Assembly (NCBI GenBank): GCA_013373445.1
Contig: JABXHV010000088.1
Location: 1 to 41,137, forward strand
Direction: 5' to 3'
DNA: 41,137 nt
Source of the DNA: Paracoccaceae bacterium
GTDB taxonomy: Bacteria > Pseudomonadota > Alphaproteobacteria > Rhizobiales > Stappiaceae
This document shows positions 9,103 through 16,820 of this stretch, piece after piece. Under the pieces are notes generated by a model. It was not told the origin of the DNA and did no database searches. It saw only the letters and a list, made by a program, of their open reading frames with translations. Made by a program: the position numbers and the translations under genes. Every line of letters starts with the position of its first letter. Position 1 is the first letter of the stretch.

Positions 9103-9195
9103 ATGGACCCCAAAAACGTGGAAACGCTTTTTCAGGTTTGTTGCGCTGTCCGAGTATGCGCCAATCAGTCAGATCGAATTGATCTTCTAAAATAG
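9103..9195 (+). CDS. Possible 30-residue small protein
   Basis: An ATG with GGAG nine bases upstream opens a 30-codon frame ending in TAG. The product starts MDPKNVETLFQVCC, contains three cysteines (two adjacent), and ends in IDLLK. It lies alone in an otherwise empty interval and follows a perfect inverted repeat. I recognise no family. Only the spacing of the ribosome site supports it; it may equally be chance. Confidence 0.25.
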   Translation: MDPKNVETLFQVCCAVRVCANQSDRIDLLK

Positions 9196-9251
9196 TTCTA
9201 TTGGGAAATTAGGTATCAACTTCGTTTTGAAGGATTGATTCTTAAAATGGC

Positions 9252-9488
9252 TCAGTCGTCTGAAAAGGCCTGCAGCAGAACCGTTACAATGCTGCGAAAT
9301 TCGTCCTGTACGTCGCCGGAGAGTTCCTCAACGGAAGAGACCTGGAAATCAATTCGCAGAATCATGTTCCACATATCGGTCAAATTATGCCGATCAATGT
9401 CCGCCTTGAGGGCCTTCAAGGACCTCTTTTCCTGCAGAGCATTCGACGAGACGACGATGTCGCTTGGCAATAACGATTTGTGTTGCAT
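9252..9488 (-). CDS. Hypothetical small protein (78 aa)
   Basis: Unrecognised 78-residue reading frame. Its composition is protein-like (mixed charged and hydrophobic residues; IDRHNLTDMWNMILRIDF then an acidic C-terminal half ending LLQAFSDD), whereas the overlapping plus-strand frame is rich in Cys/Ser/Thr and looks non-coding. An AGG lies close before the ATG. No signal peptide or membrane segment. No neighbour suggests a role. It may be lineage-specific or spurious. Confidence 0.4.
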   Translation of the reverse strand: MQHKSLLPSDIVVSSNALQEKRSLKALKADIDRHNLTDMWNMILRIDFQVSSVEELSGDVQDEFRSIVTVLLQAFSDD

Positions 9489-9789
9489 TGACCTGGACTT
9501 CTGTGACTTTCGGCTTTGCGCTTACTGTATGCAACAATATCACACATACGTATACACTTACCGAACTTAATGTGACCTTATGGCATAATCGATAAGATGC
9601 TGTCTAGGTTGTGCAGGTTTTTTTGTGCACGCATTTGGAGGTATATACAACAAATTGCTACCGTGAACGAATAGCTACGCGCTTTATCCATATTGACATT
9701 GAGGCCAAAGGTGGAAAAAAAGCGGGTACGGGAAGCTTCATGGTTGTCTTCTGGACGGCTGGCGCTTCGATGTGAGAAAGGGACGCGAG
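9489..9789. other. 301-bp interval upstream of the complex I gene
   Basis: AT-richer than its surroundings, with no ORF I can support. It should contain the promoter of the plus-strand complex I subunit gene; a TTGACA at about 9690 is the only good -35 hexamer, but no clear -10 lies 16-18 bases from it. Confidence 0.5.
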
Positions 9790-10095
9790 ATGGTTGCACG
9801 TATCTATAGACCGGCCAAGACTGCCATGCAGTCCGGCAAGGCGAAAACCCAGAGATGGGTTCTGGATTACGAGCCCGAAAGTCCTCGTTCCGTTGAACCT
9901 TTAATGGGTTACACTTCATCAGCCGATATGAAGCAGCAGGTCCGTATGGTTTTTGACAGTAAGGAAGACGCTGTCGGATATGCCAAACGTAATGGAATCG
10001 CTTTCCGGGTTGAAGAGCCTGCTGAACGCAAGATCCGCACTGCAGCCTATTCTGATAATTTCAAGTTTGACAGACTGGCGCCCTGGACCCATTGA
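9790..10095 (+). CDS. NADH dehydrogenase (complex I) accessory subunit, NDUFS4-like
   Basis: Alphaproteobacterial homologue of the 18-kDa mitochondrial complex I subunit NDUFS4, a small peripheral protein stabilising the NADH-binding arm. It has 101 residues from the ATG at 9790, which has AAGGGA about 7 bases upstream; an in-frame ATG at 9772 would add six residues but lacks such a site. Family landmarks are ARIYRPAKTAMQSG at the N-terminus, RWVLDYEP, PLMGYTSSAD, a VFDSKEDAVGYAKRNG segment and FKFDRLAPWTH at the end. As in relatives it stands apart from the nuo operon. Confidence 0.92.
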   Translation: MVARIYRPAKTAMQSGKAKTQRWVLDYEPESPRSVEPLMGYTSSADMKQQVRMVFDSKEDAVGYAKRNGIAFRVEEPAERKIRTAAYSDNFKFDRLAPWTH

Positions 10096-10107
10096 TCTGT
10101 GGTCCAG
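10083..10107 (+). terminator. Inverted repeat spanning the stop codon of the complex I gene
   Basis: CTGGACC and GGTCCAG (perfect 7 bp, 11-nt loop) straddle the TGA stop and are followed by TTCGTTAATTTT. A second small hairpin, GATGC-GTTC-GCATC, follows at 10121. Together they may act as a weak terminator. Confidence 0.4.
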
Positions 10108-10223
10108 TTCGTTAATTTTGGATGCGTTCGCATCTAGCCTTGTCAAATGAATTGGTATGCTGAATAAGGTCGGCGTTTGGCTGAACTAGGACTGTGTAGA
10201 TCCGTCAGCAATTTTGCAGAAAT

Positions 10224-10300
10224 GGCCCCGTAGCTCAGCTGGATAGAGCACTCGCCTTCTAAGCGAATGGTCACAGGTTCGAATCCTGTCGGGGTCGCCA
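10224..10300 (+). tRNA. tRNA-Arg (anticodon TCT)
   Basis: Acceptor GGCCCCG pairs with CGGGGTC (one G-T), discriminator G and encoded CCA; D-arm TAGCTCAGCTGGATAGAG; anticodon loop CTTCTAA gives TCT; T-arm AGGTTCGAATCCT. It is 77 nt. Confidence 0.95.
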
Positions 10301-10459
10301 TCTGCCTTTTAAGTCATTGTAATTACTTGTTTTTTGTTGTCGATGGGGTTTGGTGCAGAATTTTTGCGCAATCCTCCGTTCGGCAAATGCGTTTTGCCAA
10401 ATGTGAAGTTTCTCTGTGTTCAGAAATGGCGCTGAACCTTGGTTCAGCAGCAAACCGGA

Positions 10460-10690
10460 TCAGTCGGGTTTGCCGAGCGTCAACGGTGTGGTCTTGGCTT
10501 TGACTGCCATGTTCATTTCCGGATTGTCTTCATCCAGGGCGTTCATCGCCATATCGAGCAGATAGGCGCAAAACGCGCGGCCATCTTTTTCGGCTTCGCG
10601 TTTGGTAAATTCGATCATACGCTTCAGGCTTTCCGCTTCTTCTGCCGCTTTGGCATTTCCAGCCTTTGTCGTCTTGGTCGGTTTAGACAT
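10460..10690 (-). CDS. Conserved-looking small hypothetical protein (76 aa)
   Basis: Start is placed at ATG 10690 because AGGGG lies 7 bases upstream; a GTG two codons earlier would overlap that site. The product is a soluble 76-residue protein: a Lys/Thr/Ala-rich N-terminus, then a charged helix-forming stretch (AEEAESLKRMIEFTKREAEKD) and a GRAFCAYLLDMAMNALDEDNPE segment resembling a second helix. No membrane segment or signal. I do not recognise the family. Its codon use and ribosome site make it a likely real gene. It diverges from the BTAD regulator with about 290 bp between. Confidence 0.65.
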   Translation of the reverse strand: MSKPTKTTKAGNAKAAEEAESLKRMIEFTKREAEKDGRAFCAYLLDMAMNALDEDNPEMNMAVKAKTTPLTLGKPD

Positions 10691-10950
10691 TTGCACACCC
10701 CTGCATTGAACGCTTTGTCTCGTGTTTCCTTAGCCAGTCTCGTGGCAAGAGGTTAACACTTCTATCAAATCTATATCCGATCTCTCGAAACCCTAAAGAC
10801 CAAACATATTTGCGTCTGTTCTTGGCCGCTACTAGAGAGTTTCAAATGGAACTACTCTTGAGTGTATGTTCCTTTCGCTGCGTGAAATCAGCGTGAAAAT
10901 AATCTGGTCAAAAGACCACTCTTTATCTAACCTGATATTTCCAAACGGGG

Positions 10951-10967
10951 ATTTTTTATTAAAAAAT
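10951..10967. repeat. AT-only inverted repeat just before the BTAD regulator ribosome site
   Basis: ATTTTTT-ATT-AAAAAAT, perfect 7-bp arms, ending a few bases ahead of the GGAGA ribosome site. It could act as an mRNA hairpin limiting initiation or a bent AT operator. Preceded at about 10908 by GGTC-AAAA-GACC. Confidence 0.4.
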
Positions 10968-10979
10968 TTGGAGAACAGC

Positions 10980-13079
10980 ATGGATCGTGCTCCCGACAAC
11001 GCCCGGAGCGTTCGTTTGAGTGTTTTCGGGATTCCCGCTGGTTTGCGTTCTGATGGTGTTGGTGTCGAGTTTCCCACCCGCAAATCGCTTGCACTGATCC
11101 TGATTTTACTTCGGTCTCCAGGCCTTATTGCTCCTCGCGAAAAGATAGCGGCCATGCTTTGGAGCCGCGCGGACGACACAAAGGCGGCGCAGTCGCTGCG
11201 ACAGGCTCTGCGGCATCTGAAACAGGTAGAGCAAGAGCTCGGCTTTTCATTTTTTGAGGCGGACAAGAGTTTTGTTCGGCTTCTTCCTGGTATGATTGAG
11301 ACAGACTTGGCTGAACTGGACGCGTTGTTGAGGACTGGCGATACGACGTCCTTCCAACGCGCTTGTGAGCTTTATGCAGGACCGCTCTATTTGGGTTTGG
11401 AGGGTCTTGATCCAGAGTTCGGTGATTGGGTCGCTGAAGAACGTGCCCAGTTTTCTGCCGATGCTGCAGCAATGACCCTAAAGACAATCGACAATCTGTC
11501 TTTCATTCGAAACGCCGACCAAATCGAGGCCGGAAGCAGGTTTCTGCTTCAGGTCGATAGCGCCTTTGAATACGGCCATCAAATGCTGATGAAGCTTTAT
11601 CTCGCGAAAGGTCGGCGAGCAGAGGCGTTGCAACAGTTTCGCCGATGTGAAGTTGAATTACGGCGGCATCTGGATACTGAACCGGATGAGGAGACGAGGC
11701 GTTTGCTGGACGAATTCGTTCCTGAGCAGGGCCAGGAAGTTGGCAGTGTGACGCACGCCAATGCAGCCATGGCGCTGGCACCAAAAGGAGGGCATCAGGG
11801 GCTTTCGAATGTCGAGCTTCCCTGGCTGACCATAGTGCCTGTAGATGGATGGCCGTCAGGTGGATCCCAAGCCTATTCCTTCATTGATGTCTTGAGGCAT
11901 GCAATTGGTGCTTTTCGAAACATACAATTGTTCGAGGCGGTGCCGGACGCAAACGGATTTGTGAGAGTTGCGGAGCGCACCAGGTACCCGCACCTGGGCT
12001 CTTATGTCTTGCGCGTGCGATGCGATGAGATGTTTCAGTCTCTTTTTCTGCAGCTGGAAGAACACCCCTCGGGACGCGTTCACTTCATGGATGTGGTGTC
12101 ACTGAGCGAGCTCAAGGACATTGACCGGGTTCAGGTTAAAGCGGGAAAGCTTGTCGCGAGTATTCAAAATCATGTTGTTGCCCGGCTGCGGCACGATGAC
12201 GGCAAAGACACTTTTTCCAAGTGGTGCTTTGCAGAAGGGATGTTGATGGAATTCAGTCCTTCAGCAGATGAACGTGCTTTCAAAACACTGAATGAACTGG
12301 AGAGTTTGCGTCCTGACTTTTCGCTGACATATGCGGGGTGGGCGTCTGTTGAGTTGAGAAAGCAGCTTCATTATCCTCTGGCAAGCCCGGCACAGATGCG
12401 CCCTGAAGATATTCTGCAATTGACTGAAAAAAGTGTGCTGATGGATCCATGGCAGACGTTTGCGCTGCGGATGCACGGCTGGGCCTACATGAATTGCGGG
12501 TTTTATGATGAGGCAAAAGCCACGTTTCGGGAGGCCGTGTCGTTAAACCCCTATGATCCCACCAACCTGCTTTCGGCAGGCGAGGCTCTGGCCTTTCTCG
12601 ATTGCTCCGAAGAAGCCTTCCGCCATGCAGCCGCTGCTTTGGAGATCTTTCCCATGGTCCCGAGATTTTTGAATGATCACATGGCGAACATCAAGTTCGC
12701 CGCAGGAGATTTTGAGGGCGCGCTCAACTATTTGAAACGGGGGCGTACCGCTTCGATAGCTGCATTGGCAACTCGCGTGGCTGCGCTCTCCTGCAGCGGG
12801 CGGGAACATGATGCCCAGGAGGCGGTCGAGACTTTTTTTCGGCATGCGGTCAACGCGATCAGTGCTGATAGACGAACGGGGCTCGAAGCTGCACGAGAGG
12901 GCGCCTCGGGAGCCCCGGATCGTGATAATGAACAGCGGTGGCACGACGAATTTGGTCGGTGGCTGACCCGGGTCAACAAGTATCAAAATCCGGTGGTGCG
13001 AGAGAACTTTAAACGTGGCGGCCAGTTATTGGCGGATGGCTGGCAAGGCGCATTTTCCCCTTTGCAGTCTCTTCGATAG
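10980..13079 (+). CDS. Winged-helix/BTAD-type (SARP-like) transcriptional regulator with TPR-like C-terminus
   Basis: Large probable transcription factor of 699 residues. The start is the ATG at 10980 (GGAGA seven bases upstream); the open frame extends 38 codons further but lacks a ribosome site and is AT-rich non-coding in character. Residues about 10-100 resemble an OmpR-type winged helix (RKSLALILILLRSPGLIAPREKIAAMLW, then SLRQALRHLK). Residues about 110-250 match the bacterial transcriptional activator domain (YAGPLYLGLEGLDPEFGDWVAEER; MKLYLAKGRRAEALQQFRRCE). The middle (about 285-400, starting LPWLTIVPVDGWPSG) resembles the degenerate TolB-like segment seen in CadC/adenylate-cyclase-like regulators, and the rest contains TPR-like helices (AWASVELRKQ, GWAYMNCGFYDEAKATFREAVSLNPYD). 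No receiver, kinase or cyclase catalytic domain. Targets unknown. Confidence 0.82.
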   Translation: MDRAPDNARSVRLSVFGIPAGLRSDGVGVEFPTRKSLALILILLRSPGLIAPREKIAAMLWSRADDTKAAQSLRQALRHLKQVEQELGFSFFEADKSFVRLLPGMIETDLAELDALLRTGDTTSFQRACELYAGPLYLGLEGLDPEFGDWVAEERAQFSADAAAMTLKTIDNLSFIRNADQIEAGSRFLLQVDSAFEYGHQMLMKLYLAKGRRAEALQQFRRCEVELRRHLDTEPDEETRRLLDEFVPEQGQEVGSVTHANAAMALAPKGGHQGLSNVELPWLTIVPVDGWPSGGSQAYSFIDVLRHAIGAFRNIQLFEAVPDANGFVRVAERTRYPHLGSYVLRVRCDEMFQSLFLQLEEHPSGRVHFMDVVSLSELKDIDRVQVKAGKLVASIQNHVVARLRHDDGKDTFSKWCFAEGMLMEFSPSADERAFKTLNELESLRPDFSLTYAGWASVELRKQLHYPLASPAQMRPEDILQLTEKSVLMDPWQTFALRMHGWAYMNCGFYDEAKATFREAVSLNPYDPTNLLSAGEALAFLDCSEEAFRHAAAALEIFPMVPRFLNDHMANIKFAAGDFEGALNYLKRGRTASIAALATRVAALSCSGREHDAQEAVETFFRHAVNAISADRRTGLEAAREGASGAPDRDNEQRWHDEFGRWLTRVNKYQNPVVRENFKRGGQLLADGWQGAFSPLQSLR

Positions 13080-13128
13080 ACTGCTGGAATTGGCCTTCTT
13101 CATTATTGGGGCTCTGGAACTTTACTTG

Positions 13129-13151
13129 GGCGGGGTTTAGTCCGCCTTTTT
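13129..13151 (+). terminator. Terminator after the BTAD regulator gene
   Basis: GGCGG and CCGCC flank an 8-nt loop and are followed by five Ts, 50 bases after the regulator stop and 40 bases before the end of the convergent gene. Confidence 0.65.
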
Positions 13152-13190
13152 CTGGTGTTCCGGCGCTACCATGCACGACAACGCAGTGCC

Positions 13191-13751
13191 TTAGGGCGCC
13201 GGTCTTGCAAGGGTCAGAACCCAGAACATTTTCCATTTACCGGTGCTACGTGTTGCTGCAGCAAAACCCATTTCGCTCACGTGAGGATTGAGAAGATTTT
13301 TGTTATGCCCTTCGGATCCTTTCCAAAGCTGCACGACACCCGGTGTTGTGTTGACACCCGCAGCGAGGTTTTCCGCTGCCGCAACGTTGGCGTATCCAAG
13401 TTTTGACAAGCGCTCGGCCAACCCGAAAGCACTATGGGCCCAGGTGTCCATCGTGTCGCGCTCGGCAATGTGCCTTGCCATGTTTTGTGAAGCTGTGATC
13501 AGTGTTTCGCTGATTGTGAGCGGTGGCAGACCATTTTGTTGTCGATAGCCATTGACGAGTGCAAGAATTTCTTCCTGGCTGACCTGCTTTTCCTGAATGA
13601 CAGGAGGCGCATCAAGGCTCGTCTGATTGAGAACCGATGAACATCCAGTCATGGTGCTGAGGCACGAAATGACAAAGAGCGCGCAGAGCTTCGCTGCTCC
13701 CTTGTTGTAAAGGTGTGAGATCGAGCCAGTCAGATCTAGAAAATACGCCAT
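13191..13751 (-). CDS. CAP/SCP-domain protein, probable lipoprotein
   Basis: Exported 186-residue protein with a bacterial CAP (cysteine-rich secretory/SCP-PR1) domain. The N-terminus has a hydrophobic stretch (about 20-35) ending in a lipobox-like TMTGC with Cys37 as the candidate lipidation site; the roughly 19 residues before the hydrophobic core make an unusually long n-region. The CAP domain covers about 58-185: His106 (WAHSAFGLAERL), Glu127 (AENLA), Glu147 and His149 (SEGHNKNLLNP) correspond to the cavity tetrad, and a final KWKMFWVLTLA strand. Function in bacteria is generally unknown. Its ATG directly follows the TAA of the upstream phosphodiesterase (TAAATG), so the two are co-translated. 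Confidence 0.85.
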   Translation of the reverse strand: MAYFLDLTGSISHLYNKGAAKLCALFVISCLSTMTGCSSVLNQTSLDAPPVIQEKQVSQEEILALVNGYRQQNGLPPLTISETLITASQNMARHIAERDTMDTWAHSAFGLAERLSKLGYANVAAAENLAAGVNTTPGVVQLWKGSEGHNKNLLNPHVSEMGFAAATRSTGKWKMFWVLTLARPAP

Positions 13752-14588
13752 TTAGTCTTCATCTCCTGGCCATGCCACGCCTTCATCGGACCAGAACGGG
13801 TAGGGGCCGGGAAACCGCTCCACATAGGCGAGGTGGCTTACCAGTCCCGTTGCCTTGACATGTTGGTGGATGAAGTAGGCACTTGGCTCAAAGTTGAACT
13901 GAGGCGGTGCATCTTCTGCAAAGTCCAGGACCACCTGATGAGCAACACTGGGTGCAAGGGTCATGATCTTTCCGGCGAAGGCTGCGGTGATCGGTCGGTG
14001 TACATGTCCGCAAATGATCCGCTCAACGTGCTGTGCCGGCTCAATGACTTCTGCCAAATCGGCCGAATCAATCAATCCGATGCTGTCCATGCCGGCAAGG
14101 CCGACGGAACAAGGTGGGTGGTGAACAGCAACAACCGTTGGTTTTTCGCTCTGCTTCAGTGCGTCTCTGAGCCATGCAAGTTGGGTGCTGCCGATTTCAC
14201 CGTGTGGCGCTCCCGGTACGCTTGAATCGAGTGCGACGAGACGCACATCACCAATATCAGCAGTGTAACAAAGCTTGTCACCGGTGTTGTCTGAAACGCC
14301 TGGGTAATCTGCAAATGCCTTCCGGATACCGGCTGAAGTGTCATGATTGCCTGGAATGACGTAGACCGGCATTGGAAGAAGATCCAGAAGTCGCTTGACG
14401 ATGTTGTACTCACGTTGATCGTCGCGGTCTGACAAGTCTCCCGTTACAACCACAGCATCAGGGACTTGCGGGAGCGCCAAAAGTGAGCGCACCGCCCGCT
14501 CTGCAAGCATGTTGGTTTCGCTGACGCGATAACAGGCCAATCCATTTGGCCTTACATGCAGATCGGTTATCTGGGCAATCAAAGTCAT
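13752..14588 (-). CDS. Metallophosphoesterase, class III cyclic-nucleotide phosphodiesterase-like (CpdA/GpdQ type)
   Basis: Di-metal phosphodiesterase of 278 residues. All family metal motifs are visible: D9-x-H11 (ITDLH), GD at 50-51 (VVTGDLSD), GNHD at 80-83, HHPP at 156-159 and GHVH at 194-197. This set is typical of CpdA (3',5'-cAMP phosphodiesterase) and GpdQ (glycerophosphodiesterase), and sequence alone does not separate the two. No signal peptide, so cytoplasmic. The gene overlaps nothing upstream and is the first of a two-gene unit with the CAP-domain lipoprotein; the pairing has no obvious pathway meaning. It diverges from the lipid-modification cassette. Confidence 0.87.
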   Translation of the reverse strand: MTLIAQITDLHVRPNGLACYRVSETNMLAERAVRSLLALPQVPDAVVVTGDLSDRDDQREYNIVKRLLDLLPMPVYVIPGNHDTSAGIRKAFADYPGVSDNTGDKLCYTADIGDVRLVALDSSVPGAPHGEIGSTQLAWLRDALKQSEKPTVVAVHHPPCSVGLAGMDSIGLIDSADLAEVIEPAQHVERIICGHVHRPITAAFAGKIMTLAPSVAHQVVLDFAEDAPPQFNFEPSAYFIHQHVKATGLVSHLAYVERFPGPYPFWSDEGVAWPGDED

Positions 14589-14786
14589 TAATTCGGTCCT
14601 GAATCAAATATGCGTCGATGGGTTTTATGAGCCTATGTGATCCTTTTTGAAGCCGGGCTGCAAGTTGTTCCGCTTACAAGGTTTCTCTTTTTCTCAGGCT
14701 CATGTAGGAGAATGATCAAGGAGTACTATCGTTGTCATGTGACAATGATCTGACCGGTGAATTGAAAACGCGTGGGTTTGAGCGAA

Positions 14787-16763
14787 ATGATCGATAAGCG
14801 AGACGCGACGAACGAGACGGATGCAGAGCAAGAGCCGTCCTCTGATCGCCGTGCCCAGACAGAAACAGCTGATATTGAAGCTGTTTTGCAGGGGGGCGAT
14901 GCGCCTCATGTGGATCAAGATAGTCCGAACATCGAGGAAAACCCGGCTGTGGGACATGTGGAAGACGGAGATGCTACCGGGGCTGAGGCAGCGGAAGAAG
15001 CTGTCGCTGCCGGAGCTGATAGGGACGCGCAAGCGCCTGGTCACACTGATCAGCCTGCAGCCGCAGCTGCAGAAATCTCCAAGCCACTGTGGTTGAAGCT
15101 TTTCGGCCACGACCTGTCGGCACCCTTGTTATTGCTGGCTTTGGCGCTCGCACTGTTTGTTCCAGGGCAGTGGACTGTGCCGCCTTTGGATCGGGATGAA
15201 CCACGATACACGCAGGCGACGAAGCAAATGCTTGAGACTGGTGATTATGTGGATATCCGATTTCAGGATCAGGCCCGTCACAAGAAGCCTGTCGGTATCT
15301 ACTGGTTACAGGTTGCATCCATTAAACTGACCGGGCACGACGCAACAGCACCACTTTGGGTCTACAGGCTGCCATCATTGATTGGTGGCATCTTGGTTGT
15401 GCTCGGCAGCTACTGGATGGCGCGGGCTTTCACTGGTCCGCCTGGAGCGCTTCTAACAGCACTTTTTGTTGCCGGCGCCATCATAGTTGGTGTCGAATCC
15501 CGGTTGGCAAAGACCGACAGCATGCTGTTTGCCTCAATCGTATGGTCGCAAGGTGCACTGGCGCGAGTCTGGTTGGCAAATCAATCCAAACGCCGATGGG
15601 GACTAGCTTTTGTCTTCTGGTTCGGGCTTGCCGTTGGAACCCTTGTAAAGGGACCTGTTGCGCCAATGATCATCGGATTGACCATCGTTGCACTGGTGAT
15701 CCTGAGCCGACGGGTCAAATGGTTCGTCTCGCTCGCACCATTGGTCGGCGTGTTGTTGTTCGCAGCGATTGTGCTGCCGTGGTTCATAGCGATCTATTTT
15801 GCGACCGATGGCAGCTTTTTCCATGAAGCCATTGGCAAGGACCTGCTTGGCAAGGTGGCTGAAGGTCAGGAGAACCACGGTGCTCCGCCTTTGACTCACC
15901 TGGCTGTCATGTTTGCAATCTTCTGGCCGTTGCCAGCCTTCTTCCTGGCGACGCTTGGCAGGATCTGGACAGATAGAAAGACAGAACGGGTTGTGTTCGC
16001 TCTGTCATGGTTTGTGCCGACCTGGATCGTTTTCGAGCTAGTTGCCACCAAGCTTCCCCATTACACGCTGCCGCTGCTGCCTGCTCTTGGACTTATGGTT
16101 GGCGCTGCTCTGCTTGAACCCCGCGAAGGACCGGGGAAACGGGGCTTGAATTGGGTATCGGCCTTGTTGGTCGCCGTTCCTGCGGTGGCTTTGTTCGCGG
16201 CCTCCTTTGTAGGCCCGTTGCTGTTGGGGGATTGGCCGTCTCCTCCGGGCGTCGTCTTTTGCGGTCTTGCTGCCGTGTTGTCACTGTTTGCAGCGCGCCA
16301 GTTTCTCAATGGAGCGGAACTTAGGGCGCTGCCGATGTCCATCGCCGCAGCGATTATGGTGGCATTCGGTTTCTGGGGATTTGTCGGTCCATCACTGAGC
16401 GCGATCTGGGTTAGCCCAAGGCTTGTTGCAGCAATTGACAGCACAGCCCCTTGTTCGGATCCTAAAGTCGTGACTGTTGGTTTCCACGAGCCAAGCTTTG
16501 TCTTTCTCAACGGCACAGATACCCAGCTGTCGTCGTCTGGTGGTGCAGCTGCGTTCCTGGCAGAACCTGGAGCGGTTGCTGCGCAAGGGTGCCATGTCGC
16601 AATCATCGAAAGCCGTCATGAAGACGCGTTTCTGGAAAGCGCTCAGAACTCCGGGCTTGTGCCCTCCTTGCTTGGCAGGGTAAAGGGCTTGAATATCAAT
16701 GGCGGTAAAGAACTTGATATTGGTGTTTATTCTGCCGATACCGGGGTGTTGTCGTCTCAGTGA
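14787..16763 (+). CDS. ArnT-like lipid-linked glycosyltransferase (GT39/GT83 family) with acidic N-terminal tail
   Basis: Multi-membrane-pass transferase that moves a sugar from a polyprenyl-phosphate carrier to an envelope acceptor, probably lipid A. It has 658 residues from ATG 14787 (a GTG at 14772 would add five). The first periplasmic loop carries the catalytic DRDEPRY motif (135-141), followed by KKPVGIYWLQ as in ArnT/RgtA proteins. About eleven further hydrophobic segments follow, then a roughly 130-residue soluble C-terminal domain. Unusual: residues 1-100 form an acidic, Ala/Glu/Asp-rich low-complexity tail before the first membrane helix, absent from typical ArnT. It heads a cassette with an LpxE-like phosphatase, a GT2 and a LAB_N protein, which supports a lipid A role. 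Confidence 0.87.
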   Translation: MIDKRDATNETDAEQEPSSDRRAQTETADIEAVLQGGDAPHVDQDSPNIEENPAVGHVEDGDATGAEAAEEAVAAGADRDAQAPGHTDQPAAAAAEISKPLWLKLFGHDLSAPLLLLALALALFVPGQWTVPPLDRDEPRYTQATKQMLETGDYVDIRFQDQARHKKPVGIYWLQVASIKLTGHDATAPLWVYRLPSLIGGILVVLGSYWMARAFTGPPGALLTALFVAGAIIVGVESRLAKTDSMLFASIVWSQGALARVWLANQSKRRWGLAFVFWFGLAVGTLVKGPVAPMIIGLTIVALVILSRRVKWFVSLAPLVGVLLFAAIVLPWFIAIYFATDGSFFHEAIGKDLLGKVAEGQENHGAPPLTHLAVMFAIFWPLPAFFLATLGRIWTDRKTERVVFALSWFVPTWIVFELVATKLPHYTLPLLPALGLMVGAALLEPREGPGKRGLNWVSALLVAVPAVALFAASFVGPLLLGDWPSPPGVVFCGLAAVLSLFAARQFLNGAELRALPMSIAAAIMVAFGFWGFVGPSLSAIWVSPRLVAAIDSTAPCSDPKVVTVGFHEPSFVFLNGTDTQLSSSGGAAAFLAEPGAVAAQGCHVAIIESRHEDAFLESAQNSGLVPSLLGRVKGLNINGGKELDIGVYSADTGVLSSQ

Positions 16764-16820
16764 AGTGCTATTGCCTCTAGAGACTAAGCTGATTGAACTG
16801 GACAAGGGTGATCATTGGAT

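Larger units (their letters stand above)
8887..9251. other. 365-bp interval without a confident gene
   Basis: Holds the tRNA-Pro terminator (8953-8983), a perfect 7-bp inverted repeat (9060-9077) and one possible 30-codon ORF (9103-9195), each listed separately. Longer ORFs here have compositions unlike real proteins. Nothing else is recognisable. Confidence 0.6.

Noticed and set aside
8976-9182. Plus-strand ORF of 68 codons after tRNA-Pro
   Set aside because: It begins inside the terminator hairpin, and its Cys/Phe-rich translation does not resemble a protein.
10271-10453. Minus-strand ORF of 60 codons at tRNA-Arg
   Set aside because: Its C-terminal RPRQDSNL is the well-known antisense-tRNA artefact.
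10866-10979. 38-codon upstream extension of the BTAD regulator
   Set aside because: AT-rich, no ribosome site, and the ATG at 10980 has GGAGA at the right distance.
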